Shown: in pieces, positions 6,730 to 13,913 of the stretch
Position numbering within the stretch: the first letter of the stretch is position 1
Layout: the number at the start of each line of letters is the position of its first letter
Origin: JAAZNO01 sp012798275
GTDB taxonomy: Bacteria; Chloroflexota; Anaerolineae; B4-G1; SLSP01
Reading direction: 5' to 3'
Length of the DNA: 14,117 nucleotides
Assembly: GCA_035347995.1 (NCBI GenBank)
Contig: DAOPQD010000083.1
Coordinates: 1-14,117, forward strand
Notes under the pieces: model-generated
Seen by the model: only the letters and a program-made list of their open reading frames with translations
Databases searched by the model: none
Told to the model about the DNA's origin: nothing
Program-made: the position numbers and the translations under genes

Positions 6730-8151
6730 TTAAGGTGTGTTGCCGGCGGGCGGCCCCGTCAATTCAAGGAGATTGGTCCGTCCCTCTGCCACCAGGGCCA
6801 CCGTGACGCCTGCCTCAAGTCCATCGAGGATCTGCGTGTAATTTTCATTGTGCGTACCGATAGTGAGGGCAACCCGTTGCGGCTCGGTGCTGCCGGGCGT
6901 GCAATAACAATAAGTGAACAGCTCCCGCGTTGTCGGATCGGTGCGGATGGCCCAGGTGGGGATCAGCACCACATCCTCTATCTGCTGCGTGCGGATCAGG
7001 ATACTGGCGGTCATGCCGTCGCGCAGGGCCACGGCGTCGGTGGGATCGAGGCGCACGCGCACGGGATAGGCGACGATGCCGGCAAGGTTATTCGCCGCCG
7101 GGGCGATGGTCACAACTTCGCCGGCGAGCGTCACGTCCGTATAGGCGTCCAGCGTGATCTCGGCTTTCTGCCCCACCTGGATTTTGCCGATGTCGGTTTC
7201 ATCCACGGTGACATCCACAAAGAAGACGCTGTCGTCAATGAGGGTGACCGCCGGGCTTGTCGTCGGCGCCGGGACGCCGCGTTGCAGGTTCACAGCTGCG
7301 ACCACGCCGCTGATGGGTGCCTTGAGCGTCGCGGCCGCCAGGTCGTCGCGCGCTTGCGTCAACGCCAGCTGCGCTGTGCGGATCTCCAGGGCCACGCTTT
7401 CCAGGTCGTCCTCGCTCGGCCCTTCTTCCAGCTGCTTGAGGCGATTTTGGGCCTCCTTGTAGGCATTCCACGCCTGGGTGACGTCGCTCTGAGCGCGCGT
7501 GCGCTCCAGTCCGGCCTGTTGCTGGAGCCGTACCCAGGCCCAGTAAGCGTCGTCAGCTGCCTTGCGGGCTCGATCGCGCACCGCGTCGCTGACCTTGCCC
7601 TCCTCGAATTCCATTTGACGCATCCCGAACTGCGTTTGCAGGTCGCGGAAGCGCGCTTCGGCATTGCTCAGATCCTCATTGAGGAGACTGCTGCTCATGA
7701 CGCGGGTGTAATTGAGGCGGGCGATAGTCAATGTCGCTCCTGCCTGGGTGACGGCGTCCCGCGCTTGTTGCAGTTCCTCTTCAGTGGGCGGATCGGCGAG
7801 CTGCTTGCGGCGCAGTTCCGCCTGTTCCAGGGTGATGGTGCTGCGTTCGACGGCGCGTTCCAGAGCGGTCGTGTCCAGCTGCGCCAGCGTCTGCCCTTCC
7901 TCGACACGGTCCCCAACGGCAACGGCGACGCTTTCCACCGTGCCGGGGACGCTGAAGCGTACGTCTACCCGTTGATTGGCGGCCACATTTCCACTGACGG
8001 CGACGGTAATGTCAAGATTGCCGCGCAGTGTTTCGCCCGTGCGCAGTACTTCGACCTGGGCCTGGGGCTGCTGCTGGCGAAACCATCCATACCCAACCAC
8101 GGCTCCCACGAGGAGCACTCCAATAATCAGCCACCTCCAGATTTTCTTCAT
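6730..8151 (-). CDS. Membrane fusion protein (HlyD/MacA family) of the exporter
   Basis: A 473-residue periplasmic-adaptor-like protein and first gene of the exporter operon. A single N-terminal membrane anchor (about 5-24) is followed by a split biotinyl-lipoyl-like domain (about 52-93 and 275-307, containing KAPISGVV), a long coiled-coil region (about 95-275) and beta-barrel and membrane-proximal domains (about 310-460). The coiled coil contains two similar P-[ST]-E-[ED] turns near 121 and 245, suggesting two helical hairpins. Two close cysteines (C415 and C417, in YCYC) lie in the distal domain. The start has GGAGG six bases upstream. The order fusion protein, ATPase, permease is typical of MacAB-like systems. 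No TolC-like gene is visible, which would suit a monoderm cell. Confidence 0.92.
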   Translation of the reverse strand: MKKIWRWLIIGVLLVGAVVGYGWFRQQQPQAQVEVLRTGETLRGNLDITVAVSGNVAANQRVDVRFSVPGTVESVAVAVGDRVEEGQTLAQLDTTALERAVERSTITLEQAELRRKQLADPPTEEELQQARDAVTQAGATLTIARLNYTRVMSSSLLNEDLSNAEARFRDLQTQFGMRQMEFEEGKVSDAVRDRARKAADDAYWAWVRLQQQAGLERTRAQSDVTQAWNAYKEAQNRLKQLEEGPSEDDLESVALEIRTAQLALTQARDDLAAATLKAPISGVVAAVNLQRGVPAPTTSPAVTLIDDSVFFVDVTVDETDIGKIQVGQKAEITLDAYTDVTLAGEVVTIAPAANNLAGIVAYPVRVRLDPTDAVALRDGMTASILIRTQQIEDVVLIPTWAIRTDPTTRELFTYCYCTPGSTEPQRVALTIGTHNENYTQILDGLEAGVTVALVAEGRTNLLELTGPPAGNTP

Positions 8152-8177
8152 GCGGTGCCTCCGTTATTTGTGACTCC

Positions 8178-8198
8178 GGTCATAATTGACCAGGGTCA
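8178..8198. promoter_or_regulatory. Three GGTCA half-sites, candidate operator of the exporter operon
   Basis: GGTCA (8178-8182), TGACC (8187-8191) and GGTCA (8194-8198) are arranged as two overlapping inverted repeats, with spacers TAAT and AG. They lie from about the predicted transcription start (near 8193) into the 5' leader, a position where a bound repressor would block transcription. A further TGACT is at 8171-8175. No TetR, MarR or other regulator gene is present in the window, so the binding protein is unknown. Confidence 0.5.
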
Positions 8199-8199
8199 T

Positions 8200-8229
8200 A
8201 TTATACCATGAACTGGAAATCCTGTACAA
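8200..8229 (-). promoter_or_regulatory. Extended -10 promoter of the exporter operon
   Basis: On the minus strand TGGTATAAT ends at 8200, a perfect -10 box with the TGn extension. The -35 candidate TTGTAC (8229-8224, 18-bp spacer) is weak, as is common with an extended -10. Transcription would begin near 8193, giving a leader of about 42 bases before the ATG at 8151. The -35 candidate overlaps the U-run of the mreB terminator. Confidence 0.65.
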
Positions 8230-8280
8230 AAAAAGCCCTCCTTCTTCACTGGCTCCACTGGGGGTGAAGAAGGAGGGCTT
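8228..8280 (-). terminator. Intrinsic terminator of mreB
   Basis: On the minus strand a perfect 17-bp stem (8280-8264 with 8249-8233) with a 14-base loop is followed by a run of T (8234-8228). It starts 9 bp after the mreB stop codon. This is a strong intrinsic terminator and separates mreB from the exporter operon, so the latter needs its own promoter. Confidence 0.9.
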
Positions 8281-8289
8281 GCGCGGCGC

Positions 8290-9300
8290 TCACATCTCCG
8301 TGAGCGTCTTCTCGAGCACCGGGATGAGGGGGAGGGCCTTCCCCGCGCCGATGGCAACGCACGCCATGGGGGCATCGGCGACGTAGACGGGCACCCCGGT
8401 CTCCTGGGTGAGCAGCTGATCCATGCTGCGGAGCAGCGCGCCGCCACCGATCAACGTCATCCCGCGGTCAATGAGGTCCGAGGCGAGTTCCGGCGGGGTG
8501 CGTTCCAGGACGCCCTTGACCATGCCGATGATGATCCCCAGGGATTCCTCAAGCGCTTCGATGACGTCATCGGTGTTGATGGTGACGCTGCGCGGCAACC
8601 CGCTGACCTGATCGCGACCTTGCACTTCCATGCGCAGGGGGTCACCTTCCAGGGGCAGGGCCGCGCCGATGCGGATTTTGGCCTCTTCGGCCGTTGCCAT
8701 GCCGATCATGAGGTTGTATTTGCGACGGACGAAGGCCGCGATGGCTTCATCCATGCGCACCCCGCCGACGCGGACCGCGGACGAGGCGACGACGCCGTAT
8801 ACCGACAGCACCGCTGCTTCGCTCGCCCCGCCGCCGAGATCAATGACCATGTGTCCGCCGGGGGTGTGAATGGGCAAGCCGGCCCCAATGGCTCCTGCCA
8901 GCGGTTCGGGGATCGTGTAAGCGCGGCCGGCGCCGGCCTCGAACGCCGCGTCCTTGACGGCTTTGCGTTCCACCTGGGTCACGCCAAAGGGCACTGTCAC
9001 CATCAAGCGGGGTTTGAACAGCCGATGTTGTCCTACCGATTTCTCCAGGAATTTCTGGATCATCTCTTTGGTGACGCGATAATCGGCGATCACGCCATCC
9101 CGCAAGGGGCGACGCACCTGAAGGGTCTCGGGCGCCCGTCCCAACATGGCCCGCGCCTCTTCGCCGACGGCGATGACACGTCCCGTGTTCACTTCTTGGG
9201 CGACGACCGAGGGTTCCTGCAGGACAATGCCCCGTCCGCGCACATAGACGAGCACGTTCACCGTCCCCAGGTCAATCCCAACTTCGGCTATCAGTGCCAT
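8290..9300 (-). CDS. mreB: Rod shape-determining protein MreB (bacterial actin)
   Basis: A 336-residue actin-fold ATPase, normal MreB length. It shows phosphate-1 motif DLGTVNVLVY (10-19), ARAMLGRAPE, EPLAGAIGAGL (132-142), phosphate-2 motif IDLGGGASE (153-161) and adenosine motif LIGGGALLRSMDQLL (283-297). MreB forms membrane-associated filaments that guide lateral wall synthesis. Some usually conserved positions differ: DLGTVN where DLGTAN is common, GGGASE where GGGTTE or GGGTTD is common, and RVGGVRMD where RVGGDEMD is common. The catalytic-type Glu161 is kept. No mreC or mreD is adjacent, so this may be an additional paralogue (Mbl-like) rather than the main shape gene. A weak AGAGG ribosome-binding site precedes the ATG. 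Confidence 0.9.
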   Translation of the reverse strand: MALIAEVGIDLGTVNVLVYVRGRGIVLQEPSVVAQEVNTGRVIAVGEEARAMLGRAPETLQVRRPLRDGVIADYRVTKEMIQKFLEKSVGQHRLFKPRLMVTVPFGVTQVERKAVKDAAFEAGAGRAYTIPEPLAGAIGAGLPIHTPGGHMVIDLGGGASEAAVLSVYGVVASSAVRVGGVRMDEAIAAFVRRKYNLMIGMATAEEAKIRIGAALPLEGDPLRMEVQGRDQVSGLPRSVTINTDDVIEALEESLGIIIGMVKGVLERTPPELASDLIDRGMTLIGGGALLRSMDQLLTQETGVPVYVADAPMACVAIGAGKALPLIPVLEKTLTEM

Positions 9301-9365
9301 ACTTCCTCTCTCATTTGCGTGCGTCTAGGACAGATTGAGATTTGCATGTTGCACGACATCTGGTG

Positions 9366-9393
9366 ATAATACACGATTTGGGTGATTTGTCCA
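9366..9393 (-). promoter_or_regulatory. Candidate mreB promoter
   Basis: On the minus strand TGGACA (9393-9388) and TATTAT (9371-9366) are separated by 16 bp. Each differs from consensus at one position. The start would be near 9359, giving a leader of about 60 bases before the mreB ATG. The terminator downstream of mreB suggests a single-gene transcript. Confidence 0.5.
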
Positions 9394-9409
9394 CTAGCGG
9401 CAGGGTTGA

Positions 9410-9547
9410 GCCGCAGCTGGCCATGGGGCGCGCCCGCAGCTGCTGGCAAACGTCACGCCAACGCCGGGAGCGCAGGCCCTACGCCGCCAGGCCATCACCC
9501 GCGAAATGCAGGAACTTGCCGCAAGCGCGGGCCTGCTGAAGCGTTGA
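9410..9547 (+). pseudogene. Possible 45-codon C-terminal gene relic
   Basis: The 264-bp gap between mreB and the reductase contains a plus-strand frame of 45 codons ending in TGA (9545-9547). Its composition looks protein-like: PQLLANVTPTPGAQALRRQ, then AITREMQELAASAGLLKR. A stop codon lies just before it (9407-9409), and the only ATG is 32 codons in. It could be the surviving end of a decayed gene. Equally, an open frame of this size is common by chance in DNA this GC-rich. I do not recognise a family. Confidence 0.25.
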
Positions 9548-9564
9548 GGTGGTGAGGCCCGCGT

Positions 9565-10542
9565 TCAGGCGGGCCAGATCTTGCGTCCTCCGCCCGGCGG
9601 GACGATGCTGGCGATGGTGGCCAGCTCCTCAGCGGTCAGCGGCGGGAGCAGCCCGGCGCGTACATTATCTTCCATCTGCGCCCTTGTCTTGATGCCGGGG
9701 ATCACCGTCGAGACGGCGGGATGCGCCAGCGGGAATTGCAACGCCAGCTGCGCGAGCGTGCGTCCCTCAGCGAGCTGGCGCAGGGCTTCTACTTTTTGCA
9801 GATCGCTGAGGAAAATGCGATGTTCCTCTGGATTCTCGTGCCAGCGCGCGCGGAAGTCGCCCTCGCCGAAGCGGGTTTCCGGCGTGAATTTGCCGGTAAG
9901 AATTCCCATCGCCAGCGCGCCGCGCACGATCACGCCGATGTCGTGCGCCTGACAGTAGGGCAGGATGTCATTTTCGGCGGTGCGATTGAGGATGCTGTAA
10001 TCCACTTGCAGCGTGGCGCAGTGACCATCGGCGGCGAAGGCCTGCAGGTATTCAAAGTCGCTGGTGCTGACGCCGTAGGCGCGCACTTTGCCGTCACGTT
10101 GCAGCCGCTGGAAGCCTTCCAGGAAGATTTCCATCGTCGGATCGCGGAAATCAATGTGGCTCTGGATGACGTCTATGTACTCCGTGGCCAGGCGGCGCAG
10201 GTTGCTCTCGACCCCGGCGATAAGTTTCTCGACGGTGGTGTAAGCGCTTTGCCGGCGCACGTCATCGAAGCCCTGCCAGCCAATCTTGGTCGCGACGATG
10301 AACCGCTCACGGCGTCCTCGCATGGCCTTGCCGAGCAGCATCTCGCTGTGACCGCTGCCGTAGATGTCGGAGGTGTCGAAGAAATTGATGCCGGCATCCA
10401 AAGCGTAATCTATCGCCTCCAGCACTTGCATGTCATCGGTGGGACCCCAGACGTCGCCGCCGGCAGCCCACAACCCCATGCCGATCTCGCTCACCCTCAT
10501 GTCGGTCTTACCCAGCCGACGGTACCTCAGCCTCTCGGACAT
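9565..10542 (-). CDS. Aldo/keto reductase
   Basis: A 325-residue NAD(P)H-dependent carbonyl reductase with a TIM-barrel fold, soluble. The catalytic tetrad is visible as D56 (in FFDTSDIYG), Y61, K86 (ATKIG) and H129 (IQSHIDF). The C-terminal part has the cofactor-binding pattern STVIPGIKTRAQMEDNV. Length is normal. A strong ribosome-binding site AGGAGGT lies just before the ATG. A small GGCCCGC/GCGGGCC hairpin (about 9556-9575) spans its stop codon. It shares strand with murI but is separated by 219 bp that include a repeat element, so it probably has its own promoter, which I could not identify. The substrate cannot be inferred; the family acts on many aldehydes and ketones. Confidence 0.92.
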   Translation of the reverse strand: MSERLRYRRLGKTDMRVSEIGMGLWAAGGDVWGPTDDMQVLEAIDYALDAGINFFDTSDIYGSGHSEMLLGKAMRGRRERFIVATKIGWQGFDDVRRQSAYTTVEKLIAGVESNLRRLATEYIDVIQSHIDFRDPTMEIFLEGFQRLQRDGKVRAYGVSTSDFEYLQAFAADGHCATLQVDYSILNRTAENDILPYCQAHDIGVIVRGALAMGILTGKFTPETRFGEGDFRARWHENPEEHRIFLSDLQKVEALRQLAEGRTLAQLALQFPLAHPAVSTVIPGIKTRAQMEDNVRAGLLPPLTAEELATIASIVPPGGGRKIWPA

Positions 10543-10660
10543 ATTTACCTCCTCGGAAAATGGCCCCGAATGAACACGAATTTCACGAATCAGAAATTGA
10601 AATTCCTGGTCCCCCAGGGCTGATACGTCCCCAAACAGTGCGCTTCAGCGCGGTGGGCTC

Positions 10661-10758
10661 GTGTCAGGCTGGAGGTCGTTACGGCCTCTGCTCCTAACTC
10701 ACAACTCGCAACTCGCAACTCGCAACTCGCAACTCGCAACTCACAACTCACAACTCAC
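10661..10758 (+). repeat. Composite element: hairpin plus nine AACTCGC heptamers
   Basis: GTGTCAGGCTGG is followed by a short hairpin (GAGGTC-GTTAC-GGCCTC, one G.T pair), CTGCTCCT, then nine heptamers, AACTCAC or AACTCGC, at 10696-10758. The array stops three bases before the murI stop codon. The same order of parts (GTGTCAGGCTGG, hairpin, CTGCTC, AACTCAC) occurs on the opposite strand at 13914-13960 with a different hairpin. The rest of the gap between murI and the reductase (10543-10660) has only a GAATTTC/GAAATTC dyad at 10578-10605 and a CGCTTCAGCG palindrome near 10641. Confidence 0.8.
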
Positions 10759-10761
10759 CCT

Positions 10762-11628
10762 TCACACATTATTTTCTCTGAGATCGTTCCCCTCCCAGGT
10801 CGCTTGTAGCACCGGTCCATCAAACGCCACCAATCGCCGGGCCAGCGCGCGCAGGGTTTCCGGCGTCCCTGAGGTGTAGAAGAGATGTCGCGCCGCGGCC
10901 GAGGCAGGAGCGGTCAGCCCCAGGCGCTCCAGGACGCGCGCGGTCTGTCGCGCCACCGCGGGAGCGGGATCCACCAGCGCAACTTCTGGTCCCGTGATGC
11001 GGGTGATAGTCTCTGCCAGGAAGGGGTAGTGCGTGCAACCCAGCACCAGCTGATCTGCGCCGGCGTGTAACAAGGGGGTGAGGCACTCCCATAGCCGGGC
11101 CTCCGTTTCGGGGGCGTCCCACTCACCCCGTTCGACTTGTTCTACCAGGCCGGGGCAAATTTGGGTCTCCAACCGCACGTTCGTGGCAAAGCGCTCCACG
11201 AGACTGTGGAAGAGCTCCCCCTGGAAGGTCGCCGGCGTCGCCAGGACGGCAATCACGCCGCTGCGGGTGCGTTCTGCGGCGGGTTTGACGGCGGGTTCCA
11301 TGCCGACGAAGGGAATTTCAGGGAAGGTCTCGCGCAGGGTGCGGAGGGCCGCCCCGGAGGCGGTGTTACAGGCAATGACGATGATTTTGGCGCCTTGCGC
11401 GCGCAGGAATCGTGTGATGCCTTTCGCGTAGTCACGCACCTCGGCCAGCGACCGCGTCCCGTAAGGCACGTGAGCTTGATCGGCAACGTAGAGGGTGCTT
11501 TCGTGGGGAAGTTGCCGGACGAGCTCCCGCCAGACGGAGAGCCCCCCGACGCCTGAATCGAAGACGCCGATGGGCCCGGTCGGGCAGAGGGGGTCAGCCA
11601 ACACTTCCGTCATCACAGCCGTGAACAT
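10762..11628 (-). CDS. murI: Glutamate racemase MurI
   Basis: A 288-residue cytoplasmic enzyme converting L-glutamate to D-glutamate for peptidoglycan. Both catalytic cysteines are present: C87 in ACNTASG and C198 in LGCTHYPFL. The N-terminal IGVFDSGVGGLSV has D24-S25, and DQAHVPYGTRS (50-60) is the substrate-binding loop. The stretch before IGVFDSG is longer than usual, so the true start may be internal: ATG at 11613 or a GTG or TTG shortly after. No start has a good ribosome-binding site. The gene begins 16 bp after the metalloprotease stop, so the two are probably co-transcribed. Confidence 0.93.
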   Translation of the reverse strand: MFTAVMTEVLADPLCPTGPIGVFDSGVGGLSVWRELVRQLPHESTLYVADQAHVPYGTRSLAEVRDYAKGITRFLRAQGAKIIVIACNTASGAALRTLRETFPEIPFVGMEPAVKPAAERTRSGVIAVLATPATFQGELFHSLVERFATNVRLETQICPGLVEQVERGEWDAPETEARLWECLTPLLHAGADQLVLGCTHYPFLAETITRITGPEVALVDPAPAVARQTARVLERLGLTAPASAAARHLFYTSGTPETLRALARRLVAFDGPVLQATWEGNDLRENNV

Positions 11629-11644
11629 ACATCCAGGCCGCGCG

Positions 11645-13747
11645 TCACTCTCCCGCGGCGAGGGTAATCTGATAGGGTGCGAGTTCTGTCGTCACCGGCG
11701 CGAGCGCCGAAATGACCAGCACGACCCGGTCGTCCTGGCGGCTCATCGGCAGGGTCCAGCTGCCGGTGTTGCCGTTCCAGCGCAGCAGCGGGGTCACGGT
11801 GATGCCGTCCTGTCCAAAAGTCACGGCCTGCAACAGCCATTCTTGCGGCAGGACGTTGGCATGTCGCAGGAAGCCTTCCGCAATCCAGGCGGAATCTGCG
11901 GTCTCGACGTCGTCCATGAATGCCGTACTGCCGTCAACGGTCAGCTGAATGTCGTCGAGGGCCAGGCCGGGCTGATTCACGGCCGCGTCGGTGACGTATT
12001 CAAAGCGGATGGCAATGGTCTTGCCCACGTAGGGGGACAGATCCACGGTGCGTTTGACCCAGCCATTGCTCTGTCCGGTGAGGCCGCAGCCGTAATTGTT
12101 GCCGTTGGGGTTACTGCGGGTGCACTCCAGGCTGGGATCGTCCAGGAGCCGCCATTGGATGCGCGCGTCGTTCAAATCCTGGGGGAAGCTTCCCTCTGCG
12201 GTGTAGCCGACCGCCACGTAGGCATAGTCCCATTCATCCTCGATGTAATACCACGTCTGAAACGAGAGTTCGGCGGTGCGCGCGTCGGTCAGATCCACAA
12301 TGCGGGTGAGGCGGGAGTCGGATTCGTCCTCGCGGTTGGACCACCACAGGTATTTACCGCTATAGGCGTCGGTGTCGAGCAGTTTTACCCGTGTCTCGCC
12401 GGTGAAGGTCACCGCTATGGGCTGCTCACCGTTGATTTCGATATAATCCACGCCGTACTGACTCACCGTGCCGTTGAGGCGGTGTGAACTGCCGGAGAAA
12501 TCGAGTTCCTCAGCGATGTCGGGCGTGATGGGGTTGATCTGGCTATAGCCGTAGCGCCCATCCTCGAGATCGGGCCTATCCAGCAAATTTGCCACGGTCC
12601 AATCGGCAAAGAGCTCCTTGTGGGTCAGCTCCAGTCCCAGATTCTCCTGCAGCACCAGGTCCACGCTCTTCATGCCGTTTTCTGGATGCCCCACCAGGGC
12701 TTTCGTGGCCTCTTCGCCGAAGCGATCGAGGAAGTACTCCATGAACAGGTACGCGGCGCCATAGTGAGGGGAGGTGTCGTCTTCTTCCGGCCAATTGGTG
12801 AGCTGCGTATCGGGCTGGAGCATGTAGGCGAAGTCGCTGCCGCCGACGTCATACTCGCCGCTGCGACGGTAGGAGCGCTCGTTGAGCGCCATCGCCATTT
12901 CCGAGCAGCCTTCGTTGAGCCAGGTGCTCTCGTTGCGGTCGCGGTACCAGTGGATCATGTGCTGGAATTCATGCGCGAGTACGCCGTTGTAGAAGGCGTC
13001 GCCAACGTCAACGTTTTCCAGGTTGATGTAGAACATCTCCATTTCGTTGGAATCGGGGCGAACTGTGCGGACGTACTGATCGGTGCTGGAGAAATATCCC
13101 GCGATGCTGGACCCCAGTCCCGTCGCATGGAGAATGTTGAGGTGCGGATCGCCATCAATGCCGGGATTGGGCTCCTGACCAAAGAATTCGCGGTTGGTGA
13201 CGTAGGTGTGATTTTCGAAGAGCTCCGCGGCCGCTTCCAGGTCGTCCTGATTGACCCGCGCTCCCTTTTCGACCCACATATAGACGTGATCGGTCTTGTA
13301 CGCCAGCACGGCGGTGATGACAAATTGCTGTTCGGTATCCAGGTTCTGGGCGTTGAACTGACGCTCGGTGCCGACCGGGTAATCAGGATTTACGGTCGAG
13401 GCGACGCGGGAAGTATCTGCGGGCACGCCAAGGTAGCGGATGCCCAGCTCGTGCATGTCTGAGACCGGAATGTCGCTTTGTAGAACTGCATTCAGCGTTT
13501 CGAGCGCTTCCTCTGGCAACGGTTCGACGACAAGCGGCGTTTCGAGGGGCGGCGCCGGTGTGATTTCACCCCCGGGCTCCAACGTAGGCCAGTTGGGGAA
13601 GGGCGTGCTGCTGGGATTGTCGGTGTTATTGACGACCCACCATACGACACCCCCCACACAGCAGCAACACACGCCTGACAGCAGCAAAATCACCACAGCG
13701 ATAATAACATAGGTCAACCAGCGGTTCGTTTGTCCATTCATATTCAT
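11645..13747 (-). CDS. Membrane-anchored zinc metalloprotease (hyicolysin/InhA-like)
   Basis: A 700-residue protein. One N-terminal transmembrane anchor (about 11-41) contains four consecutive cysteines (about 27-30); a Pro/Thr-rich linker (about 42-75) follows, placing the rest outside the cell. The catalytic domain has HEFQH (H259, E260, H263) followed by WLNEGCSEMA, where E279 is the likely third zinc ligand; this spacing and pattern recall M30 hyicolysin. The C-terminal part (about 450-640), with LSFQTWYYIEDEWDYAYVAV and later VDLSPYVGKTIAIRFEY, resembles the beta-sandwich of immune inhibitor A proteases. It is likely an extracellular peptidase tethered to the membrane. Two in-frame ATGs lie close together (13747 and 13741); a purine-rich GAGAGG precedes the first. 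Confidence 0.88.
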   Translation of the reverse strand: MNMNGQTNRWLTYVIIAVVILLLSGVCCCCVGGVVWWVVNNTDNPSSTPFPNWPTLEPGGEITPAPPLETPLVVEPLPEEALETLNAVLQSDIPVSDMHELGIRYLGVPADTSRVASTVNPDYPVGTERQFNAQNLDTEQQFVITAVLAYKTDHVYMWVEKGARVNQDDLEAAAELFENHTYVTNREFFGQEPNPGIDGDPHLNILHATGLGSSIAGYFSSTDQYVRTVRPDSNEMEMFYINLENVDVGDAFYNGVLAHEFQHMIHWYRDRNESTWLNEGCSEMAMALNERSYRRSGEYDVGGSDFAYMLQPDTQLTNWPEEDDTSPHYGAAYLFMEYFLDRFGEEATKALVGHPENGMKSVDLVLQENLGLELTHKELFADWTVANLLDRPDLEDGRYGYSQINPITPDIAEELDFSGSSHRLNGTVSQYGVDYIEINGEQPIAVTFTGETRVKLLDTDAYSGKYLWWSNREDESDSRLTRIVDLTDARTAELSFQTWYYIEDEWDYAYVAVGYTAEGSFPQDLNDARIQWRLLDDPSLECTRSNPNGNNYGCGLTGQSNGWVKRTVDLSPYVGKTIAIRFEYVTDAAVNQPGLALDDIQLTVDGSTAFMDDVETADSAWIAEGFLRHANVLPQEWLLQAVTFGQDGITVTPLLRWNGNTGSWTLPMSRQDDRVVLVISALAPVTTELAPYQITLAAGE

Positions 13748-13788
13748 GGGGAAGGACCTCTCTTTAGTTTATTGCCAGAATGAAAAGC

Positions 13789-13816
13789 ATTATAGGCGCG
13801 GTTGTGAAGAAGGCAA
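13789..13816 (-). promoter_or_regulatory. Promoter of the metalloprotease-murI unit
   Basis: On the minus strand TTGCCT (13816-13811) and a perfect TATAAT (13794-13789) are 16 bp apart. Transcription would start near 13782, about 35 bases upstream of the ATG at 13747. It diverges from the plus-strand promoter at 13841. Confidence 0.6.
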
Positions 13817-13820
13817 GAGT

Positions 13821-13852
13821 GCGCGAGGGGACACGGGGGATTGACCTCGCGC
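13821..13852. promoter_or_regulatory. 8-bp dyad between divergent promoters
   Basis: GCGCGAGG (13821-13828) and CCTCGCGC (13845-13852) form a perfect inverted repeat with a 16-base spacer. One arm overlaps the plus-strand -35 element and the other lies just upstream of the minus-strand -35. A protein bridging both arms could control both directions. The role is inferred from position. Confidence 0.4.
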
Positions 13853-13868
13853 CAAATGCTTTTATACT
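13841..13868 (+). promoter_or_regulatory. Rightward sigma70-like promoter leading into the right repeat arm
   Basis: TTGACC (13841-13846) and TATACT (13863-13868) are separated by 16 bp. The transcript would start near 13875 and run through the hairpin element and the right repeat arm out of the window. No gene lies within the remaining 240 bases, so it drives either a long leader of a gene beyond the edge or a non-coding RNA. Confidence 0.55.
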
Positions 13869-13913
13869 GAAGGCGTTGTCAGCGGATGGTGAGAAGCAGC
13901 CGAGAACAGTAAG

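Noticed and set aside
6649..8211. Plus-strand open frame of 520 codons
   Set aside because: It lies antisense to the membrane fusion protein and part of the ATPase, both of which have complete family motifs. It is a by-product of GC-rich codon use.
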